Positions 1 to 10,893 of a stretch of 64,000 nucleotides of DNA are shown piece after piece. The position numbers and the translations under genes were made by a program. The notes under the pieces were generated by a model. The model had not been told where the DNA came from. It searched no databases and saw nothing but the letters and a program-made list of their open reading frames with translations. Source of the stretch: Larus michahellis (lineage: Eukaryota; Chordata; Aves; Charadriiformes; Laridae); contig NC_133917.1 of NCBI RefSeq assembly GCF_964199755.1, positions 4,345,967-4,409,966 on the forward strand. The letters run 5' to 3'. The first letter of the stretch is position 1; the number at the start of each line of letters is the position of its first letter.

Positions 1-166
1 GGGATGGTGGCCTTGGCCGGGGTGGGAACACAAGGGCCGAGAGGTGCCGGGGCGTCGGGGCCAGCGGTTTCGGTGGGTGGGTGGGAGGTACCGTGGAGGC
101 GGTGAGGAGCACCCGGTTGGCGGCACATTGGGGGTGTTCGGGTAACCCCCTTTCTCCCCGCAGACG

Positions 167-260
167 TTGAGGCAGCCGAGAGGGCCAATGGAGGGCTGCT
201 GGCCCGGCTGGTTGACGTGCTGCATGAGGCGCTGGAGGCTCTGACCTCCAACATCGTCGG
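167..260 (+). CDS. Internal or penultimate coding exon of an unrecognised gene (partial)
   Basis: A pyrimidine-rich tract and CAG precede the exon, and a near-perfect donor (GG|GTGAGC) follows it. Only one frame is open. It gives about 31 residues forming a likely amphipathic helix rich in Leu, Ala and Glu, ending in Asn-Ile-Val-Gly. I do not recognise the protein. A small candidate exon at 499-521 (CAG acceptor, GTAAGT donor) follows, and an AATAAA signal at 1696-1701 suggests the gene ends near 1.72 kb. If the exon joins position 499, the junction makes a Gly codon followed at once by TGA. If it joins the acceptor at 677/678, the frame continues for about 31 residues. The terminal structure is therefore unresolved. 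The splice signals are seen; assignment of all pieces to one gene is inferred. Confidence 0.55.
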
Positions 261-498
261 GTGAGCGGGGAAGGGGCAGCAACCGGGGGGCGGGAGGGCT
301 CCGTCGGGGTCCCTGGGGACAGCAACGGTGCCGCCCCGAGCGGCGTCCCCAGCTCCTTGCCACCCCGCTGCGCTGGATGCCGGCGGGGGACACAGCGGTG
401 TGGGTGCCGGGGGGGGGCCGGCTGGGTGCCCCTGGGAGGGTGGGATGGGGGGACTGGGCCGGGTCTCACCCGCTGGGTGTTTTCTCTCGCCCAGGTGA

Positions 499-521
499 GC
501 GGCCGGCAGCCAGCGCGGTAA
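499..521 (+). other. Candidate 23-nt exon of the 5'-edge gene
   Basis: A short segment is bounded by a TTTTCTCTCGCCCAG-type acceptor and a GCG|GTAAGT donor. Its first bases, GTGAGCGG, match the first bases of the preceding intron. Reading from the upstream exon, a TGA arises at the junction either way, so this would be a terminal or untranslated exon. It could also be a chance pair of splice consensus sites. Confidence 0.3.
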
Positions 522-717
522 GTCCCTTCCTTCCCCGGGCAGCCTGGGGACATGGGGTGGCCGGTGGCTGGCAGGGATGCAGCCCAAGGGCTGGGGGCTG
601 GGGGGGCCGGGGGGGAGCGGGGAGGGCTCTCCTGGGGAAACTGGGAGCCCCCCCCCCCACCTCCCGGGGCCACCCAGGACCGTGCCCGGCTCCTCCTCTG
701 CTTCTGCGCTGAGCGCC

Positions 718-1310
718 TCAAACCACCCTGACACCCCAAGAATCTCCCTGACACCCCAAAACCCACCCTGACACCCCCAAAACCACCCTGACACCCCAAA
801 AATCACCCTGCCACCTCACCAAACCACCCTGCCACCCCAAAAATCACCCTGCCACCCCACCAAACCTCCCTGCCACCCCACCAAACCCCTCTGCCACCCC
901 AAAACCCACCCTGTCACCCCAAAAATCACCCTGACACCGCACCAGACCTCTCTGCCATCTCCAAAACCACCCTGTCACCCCAAAAATCACCCTGCCACCC
1001 CAAAAACCTCCCTGCCACCCCAAAAACCACCCTGACACCACAAAAAACTCCCTGCTGCCCCACCAAACCACCCTGCCACCCCAAAAATCTCCCTGCCACC
1101 CCAAAAATCACCCTGACACCCCAACCAAACCTCTCTGCCACCCCAAAACTCTCCCTGTCACCCCAAAAATCACCCTGACACCCCAAAAACCCCCCTGCCA
1201 CCCCAAAAATCACCCTGACACCCCACCAGACCTCTCTGCCACCCCAAAAACGTCCCTGCCACCCCAAAACCCTCCCTGCCACTCCACCAGACCCCCCCCC
1301 CTGCCACCCC
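718..1310. repeat. Minisatellite, about 21-bp unit
   Basis: Roughly 28 imperfect copies of a CACCCTGACACCCCAAAAAT-like unit, alternating 'gacacc' and 'gccacc' variants. The minus strand is G-rich. Open frames of 86-211 codons on the minus strand here (Trp/Gly/Phe-rich) are translations of the repeat. It probably lies in the last intron or 3' UTR of the 5'-edge gene. Confidence 0.9.
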
Positions 1311-1695
1311 ACTGACCCCTCCCCTGATCCCACACCAGGGACCCCCACACGGCGGCTGGGCTGGGCTGGGGGCGGGGGGGCCCGACTCAGAGTAGGTTCT
1401 GGGGCAGTGGAGGAGCCAGAACCTGCTCCCCCCTCCATGGTGCGATTTGGGGGCCCTGCCAGGGCTGGCCCCGGGTGCCAGCGTGTTCCCCGGGGAGCAG
1501 GATGCGTCCCCGTCCCCCCTACCCCCCTGCCTCCTCCCTGCGAGCACCCCCGGCTCTGCACAGCGCCCCGCAGCTCCCTGACGCCGGCTCCGTTTGACCC
1601 CCAGCTCTTCCCGCGGCTCTTGTCGCCCCACGGCTCTTGTCACCCCACGGCTCTTCTCGCCCCGCGTCCCCGCGTCGCTCCGGACCAAAGCTGCC

Positions 1696-1701
1696 AATAA
1701 A
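1696..1701 (+). terminator. Poly(A) signal AATAAA of the 5'-edge gene
   Basis: A canonical hexamer sits at the end of a stretch with a possible terminal-exon acceptor near 1571/1572 (gccccgcag). It is the first AATAAA on this strand after the exon at 167-260. Confidence 0.5.
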
Positions 1702-1715
1702 GCAAACCCCTAATT

Positions 1716-3640
1716 ACTGCCTGCCTTCTCCCGCCCAGTGTTTCCCTGCGTCCGGATGAATCCCAGCCGGGCTGTGGTCTGGTCCGGGGTACGATCCTGC
1801 TGCCAGCTGGAGGCAGCTGCAGTAGATGAACCAAGTCCCCCCCCCCCCGTCTCGATTCTGGTGCCCTTTTCGGGGGGAAACGGGTGCCAGCGGAGCCCCA
1901 GGGAGCCCTCCCACGCGTGGTGGTCCCAGAACAACCCACCAGCCCTCCAGGTCACGGTCTGCAGTCCTTACGGAGGCCATCCCAGTGCTTCCCAGTCCTG
2001 CTGGGAGCCCTCCAAGCTGCAGGGCTGAGCCGGATCCAGCTGTGCCCAGCTGTGCCTTCGAGTTTGTCCTGCCAAGGCAGAGACCCCCAGACCCCATTTC
2101 ACTGTCCCCCAAGCTCTCAACCCCCTTGCGGGGTTCAGCTACCAGGAGCTCTGCCCCTCGTTAGCGGAGTTCGTTACCTCCCGGGGGCTCTTCCCACCCC
2201 CTTCCCGACTGGCACCTGCCACTCAGGCCACCAGGAGTGGGGACAGCATGGGCATCTGGGGTCCCCATGGTGGTCCCCAGCTCGGTGTCCCCACCTCCGG
2301 CACAGGGACGGTGATGCTCTGGGGTGTCCCGGGTGCAAGCAGGGCTGGGACACGAGGTGACACGGGGTGGCCAGGGATGGGGGGGGGTGTGCATGGGGAC
2401 AGACAGGCCACCCCGGCCCCATCCAGCGTCCTATGTCCCCCCTGGGGCTAACGGCTTTCACCCCTTTCCCTTTGCTCATCACTGCGGGGGAGGGGGGGGT
2501 CACCAGCCCCGGGGGCGGGGGGTGTCATCCCACCTGGGGTCCCCTTGTCCCCAGCTGGGGACCACCCTGGCCACGGCCCCAGGTCCAAAATGTGGCTGTC
2601 CCTGCCCCCCCCCCCCCCCCTTCCCCCAACCCCTGGAGGTCCTGGGGGGGGGCGGGGTGTGGGATTTGCAGCTCTGACGCCCCCAGCTCTGCCAAAACCC
2701 CGCCGGGGGGGGGGGGGAGGGCTGGAGGAGGTTGGGGGGGTTGTGTGTGTGCTGCCTGTTGCCATGGCGATGAGGATGATGCTGGCAGCTCCGTGGGAAG
2801 CGGGTGATCTTCCCGGGGACGGGGGAGGGAGAAGCTTCGTGTCTTTTTGGAGTCGTGGGATGCTCCGGAGAGACACGGCTCCATCCAGGACGAGCCTGGA
2901 GGCGTCTTGAGAAGGGCTCTGGGGTGGGGGGGGTGGGAAGGGGTGGGGGCAGCTTGTACCTGTACCCCCAAATCCATATGGCAAAACCAGTGCCTACTGG
3001 TTTCCAGCTTGGAAGACCAGTGAAGAAGAGTCTCATGGCTTCGCTCCCGCTTGGAGGGTGGACAAAACCTGGTCGCCCTTGACCGGCTCCTCTCACCTCT
3101 TCACCGCTGGTGCCCCAAATGAATGATTTTCCCCCCAAAAAAACTCCTCCACCTCGGAGGAAACCCAGCTCCTCCCGGAGCCGCCAAATGCCCCGTCCCT
3201 GGATGAAGAGCGGCCTCTTCCTCCTCCTCCTGGCTGGCAGCCGGGCGCAGGGGTGCGTGCCGCGGCGCACATCTCACCGCCTCCTCCCTCCTGCCGTTTC
3301 TGGGCAGCTTTTGAAGTAAACCAAGCATTTTTTTAATTTTTTTTTTTGTTTTTTTTTTTTTTTACACGGTTTGGCAGGGGAAAGGTGCGTCGTGCGAGCG
3401 CCCGGGAGCTCTCGGGTGGCCAAATCCCCCTCCGAGCTGGCCCCCGGCAAGCGTTGGGGGTGGATAAACGCATGCAGTGACAACTGCAGCCGCCACCTCC
3501 GGCTTCCCACCGCAGGTGAGAGAAATCTCGTCTTAAAAAACAGCTTTTTTTTTGCTTTTTTCTTTCTTCCCCCCCCAGGAAAAGGCTCGTGGCGGCGCTG
3601 CCGCTCTCCGCGCAGTGGGATGTCCCCGGGGGAGACCCCA
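1716..3640. other. Intergenic, no gene seen
   Basis: GC-rich unique-looking sequence with homopolymer C/G runs (about 2607-2625, 2709-2718). Open frames on both strands overlap one another, are Pro/Gly/Arg-rich and lack any recognisable domain. A poly(T) tract lies at 3328-3363. Confidence 0.5.
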
Positions 3641-3750
3641 CAAGTGATTCCTGACGGCTCCTGGCCCCGTAATTATTCCCCGAGGTGGGATAGAGCGTTA
3701 TTAGCCATGGATTTGCTGGGGATGGAGCGGAGTTTAAATTAGAGCCCGGC
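3640..3750. promoter_or_regulatory. AT-rich islet with homeodomain-type core (candidate conserved non-coding element)
   Basis: A TAATTA core at 3670-3675, then ttattagcc and ttaaattag, within otherwise GC-rich DNA. The composition contrast and motif type suggest a developmental enhancer fragment. No conservation data were available. Confidence 0.25.
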
Positions 3751-4265
3751 TGATGGGACCCTCCGGGCGTGAAAGTCTCGCCCGCCTTTGCCGGTCGCAC
3801 AAAGCCACCCCCAAATCCTGGGAACTGACCTTAACAAGGGCCGCGGTTTTGGCGGAGCGGAAAAGCTCTGAGCGAGGACGCCCAGGGCAACAGGGGCTGG
3901 GTGTCACCGCCTGGGAGCTGGTGACCCCAAAAGACCGTGGGGTTCCCAGTGACCGGAGTGGGGGGCACTGGGGGGTGCTGGAGCCGGGGGCCAACCTCCA
4001 CCCAACAGCTCCGAGGCTTCAGGGCATCTTTTTTTCCCCCCCATCTGGAGCATCCACAGGCAGGGGGTGGGCACCGATGCGGTCCCTTTGGCTCTCCGTC
4101 CTTTCCAGGGGCGGGCAGATGGCACCTGGGGACACTGCGGTGGCCCAGGACGTCACCTCTTGCTCCCGTCCCCCTCGGGAGCAGCCGCGGCCGCAGCCTC
4201 CATGTGCGGTTTGAATTTGGAGCTCGGAGCCGTGCTGAGCCTGGAGCCGACCCAGCTGGCCGGGA

Positions 4266-4432
4266 AACGTCACCGCGATTATTTCAGTTAACTCAATTTA
4301 CTGCTATTACTGTCAGCCGGACCTAACGACCCGACACGGAGCAGCAGCCCTTAGAGGACCCATTCCTAATTAATTTTAGCTCATAAACTAATTAATGGAT
4401 TTACTTGTAAATTCTCAGAAAATCCATGTTCG
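4266..4432. promoter_or_regulatory. AT-rich islet, candidate conserved non-coding element
   Basis: About 165 bp of low-GC sequence between very GC-rich flanks. It carries two TAATTAAT-type homeodomain palindromes (near 4367 and 4389) and ttcagttaactcaattta. It is a plausible enhancer in the flank of NEUROD4; function is inferred only from composition and motifs. Confidence 0.3.
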
Positions 4433-5265
4433 CTGCTAGGAGCAACCCTTTCTCCCCGGGGAGGCCGGGCATCCTTGGGGATGCTCTAATCTGACCCTGG
4501 TGAACGTCTGTGTGTCCCCCCCCCCGGTTCCTCCCCCAGCAAAGTCACCCCTCGGCTGGATCCCGGTGCCTGCAGAGGTGCCCAGGCTCCTCTTCCCTAG
4601 GGATGCTCTCCCTCAGCTGGCCCGGATCTGTGGGGATGCCAGCGAATCTCCACGCCTGGGTCGGGGCCAAGCTGGACCAGGTGCCACCGCAGCTCCTCGC
4701 CGCCGTCGGTCCCGGGGGACGGTCCAGGGATGCTCCGGGGGGGACGCGGGAGCCCCGGCTGCTGAGCCGGAGGAGAGGGGGGAGGCAGCTGGGCGAGGAG
4801 GTTGCCAAACGGGCAGAGACGGTGGCTCCCGGCGATGCCGTGCCCGCAGCTCAACATCTGGGGCCCGTGGTCGCCGTCCAGGCAGCAGCGTCACCGCCTG
4901 TGCCCATCTTCCTCCTCCTCCTCCTCCTCCTGCAGAGCCTGGCCAGGGACAGGGGGACCCAAGACGAACCTCCAGCCTCTGGGGACGTCGGGGCAGCCCC
5001 CAGTAGGCTCTTTGCTGGGATGGAACTGGTCACAAGGGGCCAGGACCTCCTTGCCGGTGCCCACGTAGGGTCATTTTGTCCCCCCCCCGGCGAGGGTTTG
5101 AGGGGCAGAAGTGGCCGCAGACAGGAGGCGGGGGCAGGGGGGGGTCCTGGGGCTGCACCCAGGGACGTGGGGCTGTGCGGAGCACAGGGCGATGCCCATC
5201 CCAAAGGCATGGGGCTGTGCTGTGCCCCATCTCCTGCCCCCCCCAAATCCATCCTGTGACCCCGG
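4433..5265. other. Intergenic, no gene seen
   Basis: GC-rich sequence with several overlapping open frames on both strands. None has a convincing start, domain or splice structure. It grades into the minisatellite that begins near 5266. Confidence 0.45.
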
Positions 5266-6870
5266 GGCTGTGCTGTACCCCATGTCCTGACCCTCCCCCC
5301 CTCCAAATCTGTCCTGTGTCCCCAAGGCTGTGCTGTACCCCATGTCCTGACCCCCCAAATCTGCCCAGCATCCCCATGGGTGTCCTGTACCCCATGTCCT
5401 GGTCCCCCCAGATCTCCCCAGCCCCCCCAGAGCTGTGCTGCACCCCATGTCCTGACCCCCCAGGTCTCCCCAGCCCCCCCAGGGCTGTGCTGCACCCCAT
5501 GTCCTGGCCCCCCAGGTCTCCCCAGCCCCCCCAGGGCTGTGCTGTAACCCATCTCCTGCCCCCCCCCAAATCTGTCCTGTGACCCCAAGGCTGTGCTGTA
5601 CCCATGTCCTGACCCCCCAGATCTCCCCAGCCCCCCCAGGGCTGTGCTGCATCCCATGTCCTGGCCCCCCAGGTCTCCCCAGCCCCCCCAGGGCTGTGCT
5701 GCACCCCATGTCCTGGCCCTCCAGGTCTCCCCAGCCCCCCCAGGGCTGTGCTGTACCCATGTCCTGGTGCCCCCAAATCTGCCCAGCACCCCCATGGCTG
5801 CCCTGTACCCCATGTCCTGGCCCCCCAGATCTCCCCAGCCCCCCCAGAGCTGTTCTGTGCCCCATGTCCTGACACCCCCCCCACCCCAGATCTGTCCTGT
5901 GTCCCCAGGGCTGTGCTATACCTGTGTCCTGGTCCCCCCAAATCTCCCCAGCCCCCCCAAAGCTGTGCTGTACCCATGTCCTAGTCCCCCCAGATCTACC
6001 CAGCACCCCCATGGCTGCCCTGTACCCCATGTCCTGGCCCCCCAGGTCTCCCCAGCCCCCCCAGGGCTGTGCTGTAACCCATCTCCTGCCCCCCCCCAAA
6101 TCTGTCCTGTGACCCCAAGGCTGTGCTGTACCCATGTCCTGGTCCCCCCAGATCTCCCCAGCCCCCCCAGGGCTGTGCTGCATCCCATGTCCTGGCCCCC
6201 CAGGTCTCCCCAGCCCCCCCAGAGCTGTGCTGCACCCCATGTCCTGGCCCCCCAGGTCTCCCCAGCCCCCCCAGGGCTGTGCTGTACCCATGTCCTGGTG
6301 CCCCCAAATCTGCCCAGCACCCCCATGGCTGCCCTGTACCCCATGTCCTGGCCCCCCAGATCTCCCCAGCCCCCCCAGAGCTGTTCTGTGCCCCATGTCC
6401 TGACACCCCCCCCACCCCAGATCTGTCCTGTGTCCCCAGGGCTGTGCTATACCTGTGTCCTGGTCCCCCCAAATCTCCCCAGCCCCCCCAAAGCTGTGCT
6501 GTACCCATGTCCTGGTCCCCCCAGATCTACCCAGCACCCCCATGGCTGCCCTGTACCCCATGTCCTGGCCCCCCAGGTCTCCCCAGCCCCCCCAGGGCTG
6601 TGCTGCACCCCATGTCCTGGCCCTCCAGGTCTCCCCAGCCCCCCCAGGGCTGTGCTGTACCCATGTCCTGGCCCCCCAGGTCTCCCCAGCCCCCCCAAAG
6701 CTGTGCTGTAACCCATCTCCTGCCCCCCCAAATCTGTCCTGTGACCCCAAGGTTGTGCTGTACTCATGTCCTGGTCCCCCCAGATCTCCCCAGCCCCCCC
6801 AGAGCTGTGCTACACCCCATGTCCTGGCCCCCCAGGTCTCCCCAGCCCCCCCAGGGCTGTGCTGCCTCCC
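5266..6870. repeat. Minisatellite, about 52-60-bp unit, with a 530-bp higher-order repeat
   Basis: About 30 tandem copies of a unit running GGCTGTGCTG..., CCCATGTCCTGG, CCCCCCAGGTCTCCCCAGC. Variant units recur in the same order: the block from 5535 reappears from 6065 almost base for base, giving a 530-bp higher-order period. The unit lacks stops in most frames, so open frames of up to 559 codons run through it on both strands. These are not genes. The minus strand has closely spaced G-runs that could form G-quadruplexes. Confidence 0.93.
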
Positions 6871-7451
6871 TCCCTACGCTCTGGCGGACCGCCCCCCCGC
6901 CCCCCCCCGAGGTTTGCGGGACCCCTCTTTGCTCCAGGACCTCTGCGCCGAGAAGCTCTCGCTCCGCCCCCCCCCCCCCCTTAATTTGGGGGTGACACCC
7001 GGCGGCGGTCCCGGCGAGCCCCCCCCCCCCCCACCCCCGAGTTGGGGGGCGGTGGGGCACCCCCCGGGGGTTGCCGGCTGCGGAGGTTTCCCACCAGCAG
7101 ATGTCAGCTCCCGCCCGGGGGATGCGCGGCCGGGGCTCCGCAGCATCGCCCCCGCCTGCGACAGCCTCCCCCGGGGCGGGGGTGGGGGGGGACAGTCCCC
7201 GGGGTGACAGGGTGGCCCCAGGGCTGCGTGTGCCACCACCGCCGCAGCGACACGGGCTCTTCCTCCAGCTCCCCCCCCCCCCCCGCCCCCCCCCCACATT
7301 GGGGGTCCGCTGTGGGCACGTTGGAAAATAGCTGGTTATCAACACGAAGGGGTGCAGGGGAGGGGCTGGGTGCTGGGCTGAGCACCCCGGGGGTGGGGGG
7401 TGTTTTGGGGGTTGGGGGGGGGCGGGGGAGCTGTAGCAAGTGGAGTGTTAC
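6871..7451. other. Intergenic C/G-homopolymer-rich sequence
   Basis: Repeated C runs of 8-12 bases (for example near 6967, 7021 and 7270) and G-rich stretches. No gene, repeat family or splice structure is recognised. Confidence 0.45.
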
Positions 7452-8057
7452 GGTTTGAGGAACCCGCAATGATTGATTGTCGTTTAGACAATTATTCCAT
7501 CACCCGATGAGCCCTCCCCACCCGGGAAGGGGAATCGGAATAAAAGAAGGGATACTCGAGGGTTGAAATACAAATGGATTTAATAGGATAAGAGTAAATA
7601 ATTAACATTAATAATACTGAAGAACCAATATCGATCCCAATACCAGCGTAAGGATCATACCCGGCCTGTTCTACCAGAGGAAGCCGTGTGCTCCCCGCCA
7701 ACGTGGGACCCTGCGAGCGCTGCGGCCGCGGGAGGAAGGGAAGGGCTCGGGGCTCCGGCACCGGGGCGAGGAGTGCTCAGGATGGCAGCCATCAGGGGAG
7801 AGCGAGAGAGAACTCAGCAAACTCTCTGATTTCTCTGGAAAGTGCCGTCCGTGGGATGGAATAACCCCGGTGGCAGCTTGGGGCGAGTGCCCGGGTCTCG
7901 CTCCTCCTCATCCCCGCACCTCGAAAACACCGAGCCCTTGAAACCCGCCCCCCAGAGCTGGAGATAAAGTAAATATTTTCACCGATTCAGGCACTAGAGT
8001 CTTCTAAAAGCGCAGTTTTCCCGGGCGCGAGAAGAGGAGTTAGTCCTGTGTCGCTCA
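7452..8057 (-). mobile_element. 0.6-kb LTR-like repeat, copy 1 (minus orientation)
   Basis: The reverse complement of this segment matches 41938-42553 and 61353-61975 along its length. In the orientation of those copies it starts TGAGCGACAC and ends at CTCAAAC. The centre is CpG-rich with GCGGCCGC-type sequence, followed by an AT-rich block of TTAATTATTTACTC type. Size, TG start and a poly(A)-like signal near the end of copy 3 suggest a solo LTR. No coding region or clear target-site duplication is visible, so the class is uncertain. Confidence 0.6.
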
Positions 8058-9567
8058 GGCCAGGACATGAGGGTCCTGCTCACAGGCAGCTGGGGGGGTG
8101 GTGGGAGGGCAAAGGGCTGGAGACCCCCCCCCCTGCAGGGTGATGGGGCGATGGAGGGGGGCTGGACCGGCACCCCCAGCCCATGAGCAGACGTTATCCG
8201 GGCCCGGCACACCCCCCCACCCCCCCCCACAATGGATTTTGCCAACCTGGGCGCCTTCGTCGAGACGCAAAGCAGGGGTCGGGGACGCCACACGCCGACC
8301 GCTCGTCTGGGGGGTGCTGCGGGTGGGGGCTGCACCCCCGGTTTGAGGGTGCCCTCGGGGGCAGGACCCGCTGTGCCACACGGCTGCCCTCGGCGTGGGG
8401 ACCCCCAGGACCCTGCCAGCGCAAGGGAAGGGGCCGTGGAGGGCTCGATCCTGCTCCTCAGCAGCCAGTTTGGTGCTGCTGAGCCCACCCAGGACCCCCC
8501 CCTCACCCCCCCTGGCCCCACTCCCAGTAGAAAAATCCCCTCTGGGGGCTGAGCCCTGGGGGGTTTCTGCCCCGCAGCGCTGGGAAAAGGGTCTTTCCCC
8601 ACCCTGATAAACCCTTTTCTGGCCAAGGGGCTGGGAGTTGCGCCCCTTGTTTTCCGGAGTGCTCCGACAACCGGGACCCCGCCGAGCCCCGGGGATGTCC
8701 CGGTGTCACCCGGGGTGATGCAGCAGGTGGTGGCACGGCTGGGGCGTCACTCGCTGTCCCCTGTGTGCGACGGAGACGTCCCCCAGCTCCAGGGTGTCCC
8801 CAGTCCTGCTGCGGGAAGGAGGACGCCATCCCTGCCAGCTCCACTGGGCCGGAGGCAACCGGGAGCAAATCCGGGCTCTCCCAGCTGTGCCCGCAGCCGC
8901 CACGTCCTGCGGCTGCCAGGAGCCCAGCGGGCCAGTAGCCACGCTGGGAACGGCTCCCAGCTTGGTCCCGGGGGACAGCGGGGTTGTGGCCCTTTCCCCC
9001 CCCGGTTGCCGGGGGTGCTGGGGCCCATCTGTGCCCCCCAGTCCAGCTGGGCACTTTGGCAACCCATCCCCGTCTGCCCCCCCCTCAGGGCGGGCAGGGG
9101 AAACTGAGGCACGGAGCCATGTGAGAGCACCCCGTAGCATCGGGACGCACCGGGTGCTCCGTCCTCTGTGCCACCCACCGCCTGGGGGTTTTTGGGGGGC
9201 AGGATGTGGCCAGCGGGCAGGAGGGGTGCCGCAGCGAGGGCTGGGGACGTGGCTGGTCCCCTCAGAGTGCCTCCAGCCCCCGACATGTCCCTTCTCCCGC
9301 ACCAAGAGCCGTCGGGGTGGCGAAACGCCCTCTGCAGCCAAATGGACCCCAAGGATGGGCCACCAGGACGGTGCCCATGGGACTTGGGAGACCCCCAAAA
9401 CTGGGGGACCCTGGGGACAGGGCCCTTTTGTCACAGTTCCGCCCCCCCCCCCCCCTTCCCGCCACCTCACCCCGGTGCCACCATCGCTCAAATTGACAAA
9501 CACGGGTCAGCGAGCGCTGGCCGCGGCCCCCTCAGTCCCCCGCCGCCCCACCGGGCCCCCCATAGCC
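8058..9567. other. Intergenic, no gene seen
   Basis: GC-rich unique sequence. Open frames of 100-280 codons on both strands overlap each other and show only low-complexity Pro/Gly/Arg composition. No splice-bounded exon or known domain was recognised. Confidence 0.45.
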
Positions 9568-9790
9568 CCTGATTTTTCTTTAATTGCATTCCCCAGTGTC
9601 ATGCAAATGAGCCGTCCCGGGCGCAGCTGCCGGGATTAAATTAGACCCCGTTAATACGCGGTAATTGCGTTTCCGCACAGGCCCAGGAATGCCAACCCCG
9701 GGCGCGGGGGCGGTGGGCGGCCGGCAGCGGGGCCGCAATCGGCTTTCACAATATTTACTCTGGCAATTACCCCCCCTTGCAGGCCGCGGC
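9568..9790. promoter_or_regulatory. AT-rich islet with POU octamer, candidate conserved non-coding element
   Basis: A perfect octamer ATGCAAAT at 9601-9608 lies beside TTTAATTGCATT and GTTAATACGCGGTAATTGC, then GGCAATTAC near 9762. Clustering POU and homeodomain sites in an AT-rich pocket is typical of neural developmental enhancers (family knowledge). Regulation of NEUROD4, 7.6 kb away, is inferred. Confidence 0.35.
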
Positions 9791-9984
9791 CCCTCCGAGG
9801 CCAGGGGCTGGCAGGGGGATTAGGGGACGGAGAGGCGGGGGGCGGTGGCCACCGGGGTGCTGGTGGGACATGGGGAGAGGGGTGGGATGAGGCTCCCCCC
9901 CTTCTCATCCTCCCCAAATTTTGCCCCTTGTACGTGCAGGTTTGTGCCCTGCCTGGAGCATCCAGGTGCTGGCTCTATCCCCTC

Positions 9985-10893
9985 TCCAGGTGGAGCATCA
10001 TGGAGGTGGAGCATCCCAGGGTGGAGCATCGTAAAGGTGGAGCATCACAAGGTGGAGCACCATCAAGGTGGAGCATCCCAGGATGGAGCACCATCAAGGT
10101 GGAGCACCATCAAGGCGGAGCATCCCAGGGTGGAGCAGCATCAAGGTGGAGCATCCCAGGATGGAGCACCATCAAGGTGGAGCTTCATCAAGGCGGAGCA
10201 TCCCAGGGTGGAGCACCATCAAGGCGGAGCATCACAAGGTGGAGCACCATCAAGGTGGAGCATCCCAGGGTGGAGCAGCATCAAGGTGGAACATCATCAG
10301 GGTGGAGCATCATAAAGGCGGAGCATCACAAGGTGGAGAACCATCAAGGCGGAGCATCCCAGGGTGGAGCATCATCAAGGTGGAGCATCCCAGGATGGAG
10401 CATCTGAGGGTGGAGCATCATAAAGGTGGAGCATCCCAAGGCAGAGCACCATCAAGGCGGAGCACCATCAAGGCGGAGCACCATCAAGGCGGAGCACCAT
10501 CAAGGCGGAGCATCCCAGGGTGGAACCCCATCAGGGCAGAACATCCCAAGGTGGAGCACCATCAAGGTGGAGCATCATCGAGGTGGAGTATCATCAAGGT
10601 GGAGCATCATAAAGGTGGAGCATCCCAGGATGGAGCATCATCGAGGTGGAGCATCATCGAGGTGGAGCATCCCAGGGTGGAGCACTGTCAAGGTGGAGCA
10701 TCCCAAGATAGAGCACCATCAAGGTGGAGCATCCCAGGGTGGAGCATTGTCAAGGTGGAGCATCCCAAGATGGAACACCATCAAGGCAGAACATCCCAAG
10801 ATGGAGCACCACCAAGGTGGAGCATCCCAGGGTGGAGCATCTTTGAGGTGGAACATCCCAGGATGGAGCATCATCAAGGTGAAGCACCCCAAA
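9985..10893. repeat. Minisatellite, about 15-16-bp unit
   Basis: About 58 copies of GGTGGAGCATCCCA / GGTGGAGCACCATCAA variants in mixed order. All three plus-strand frames are open for 150-280 codons, as expected for a stop-free short unit. No coding function is supported. Confidence 0.93.

Noticed and set aside
5071-6750. 559-codon minus-strand and 372-codon plus-strand open frames
   Set aside because: They are direct translations of the 52-bp minisatellite, open on both strands, with no splice sites or start context.
7492-7761. 89-codon minus-strand frame with a hydrophobic segment
   Set aside because: It lies wholly inside LTR-like copy 1, and copy 3 breaks the equivalent frame.
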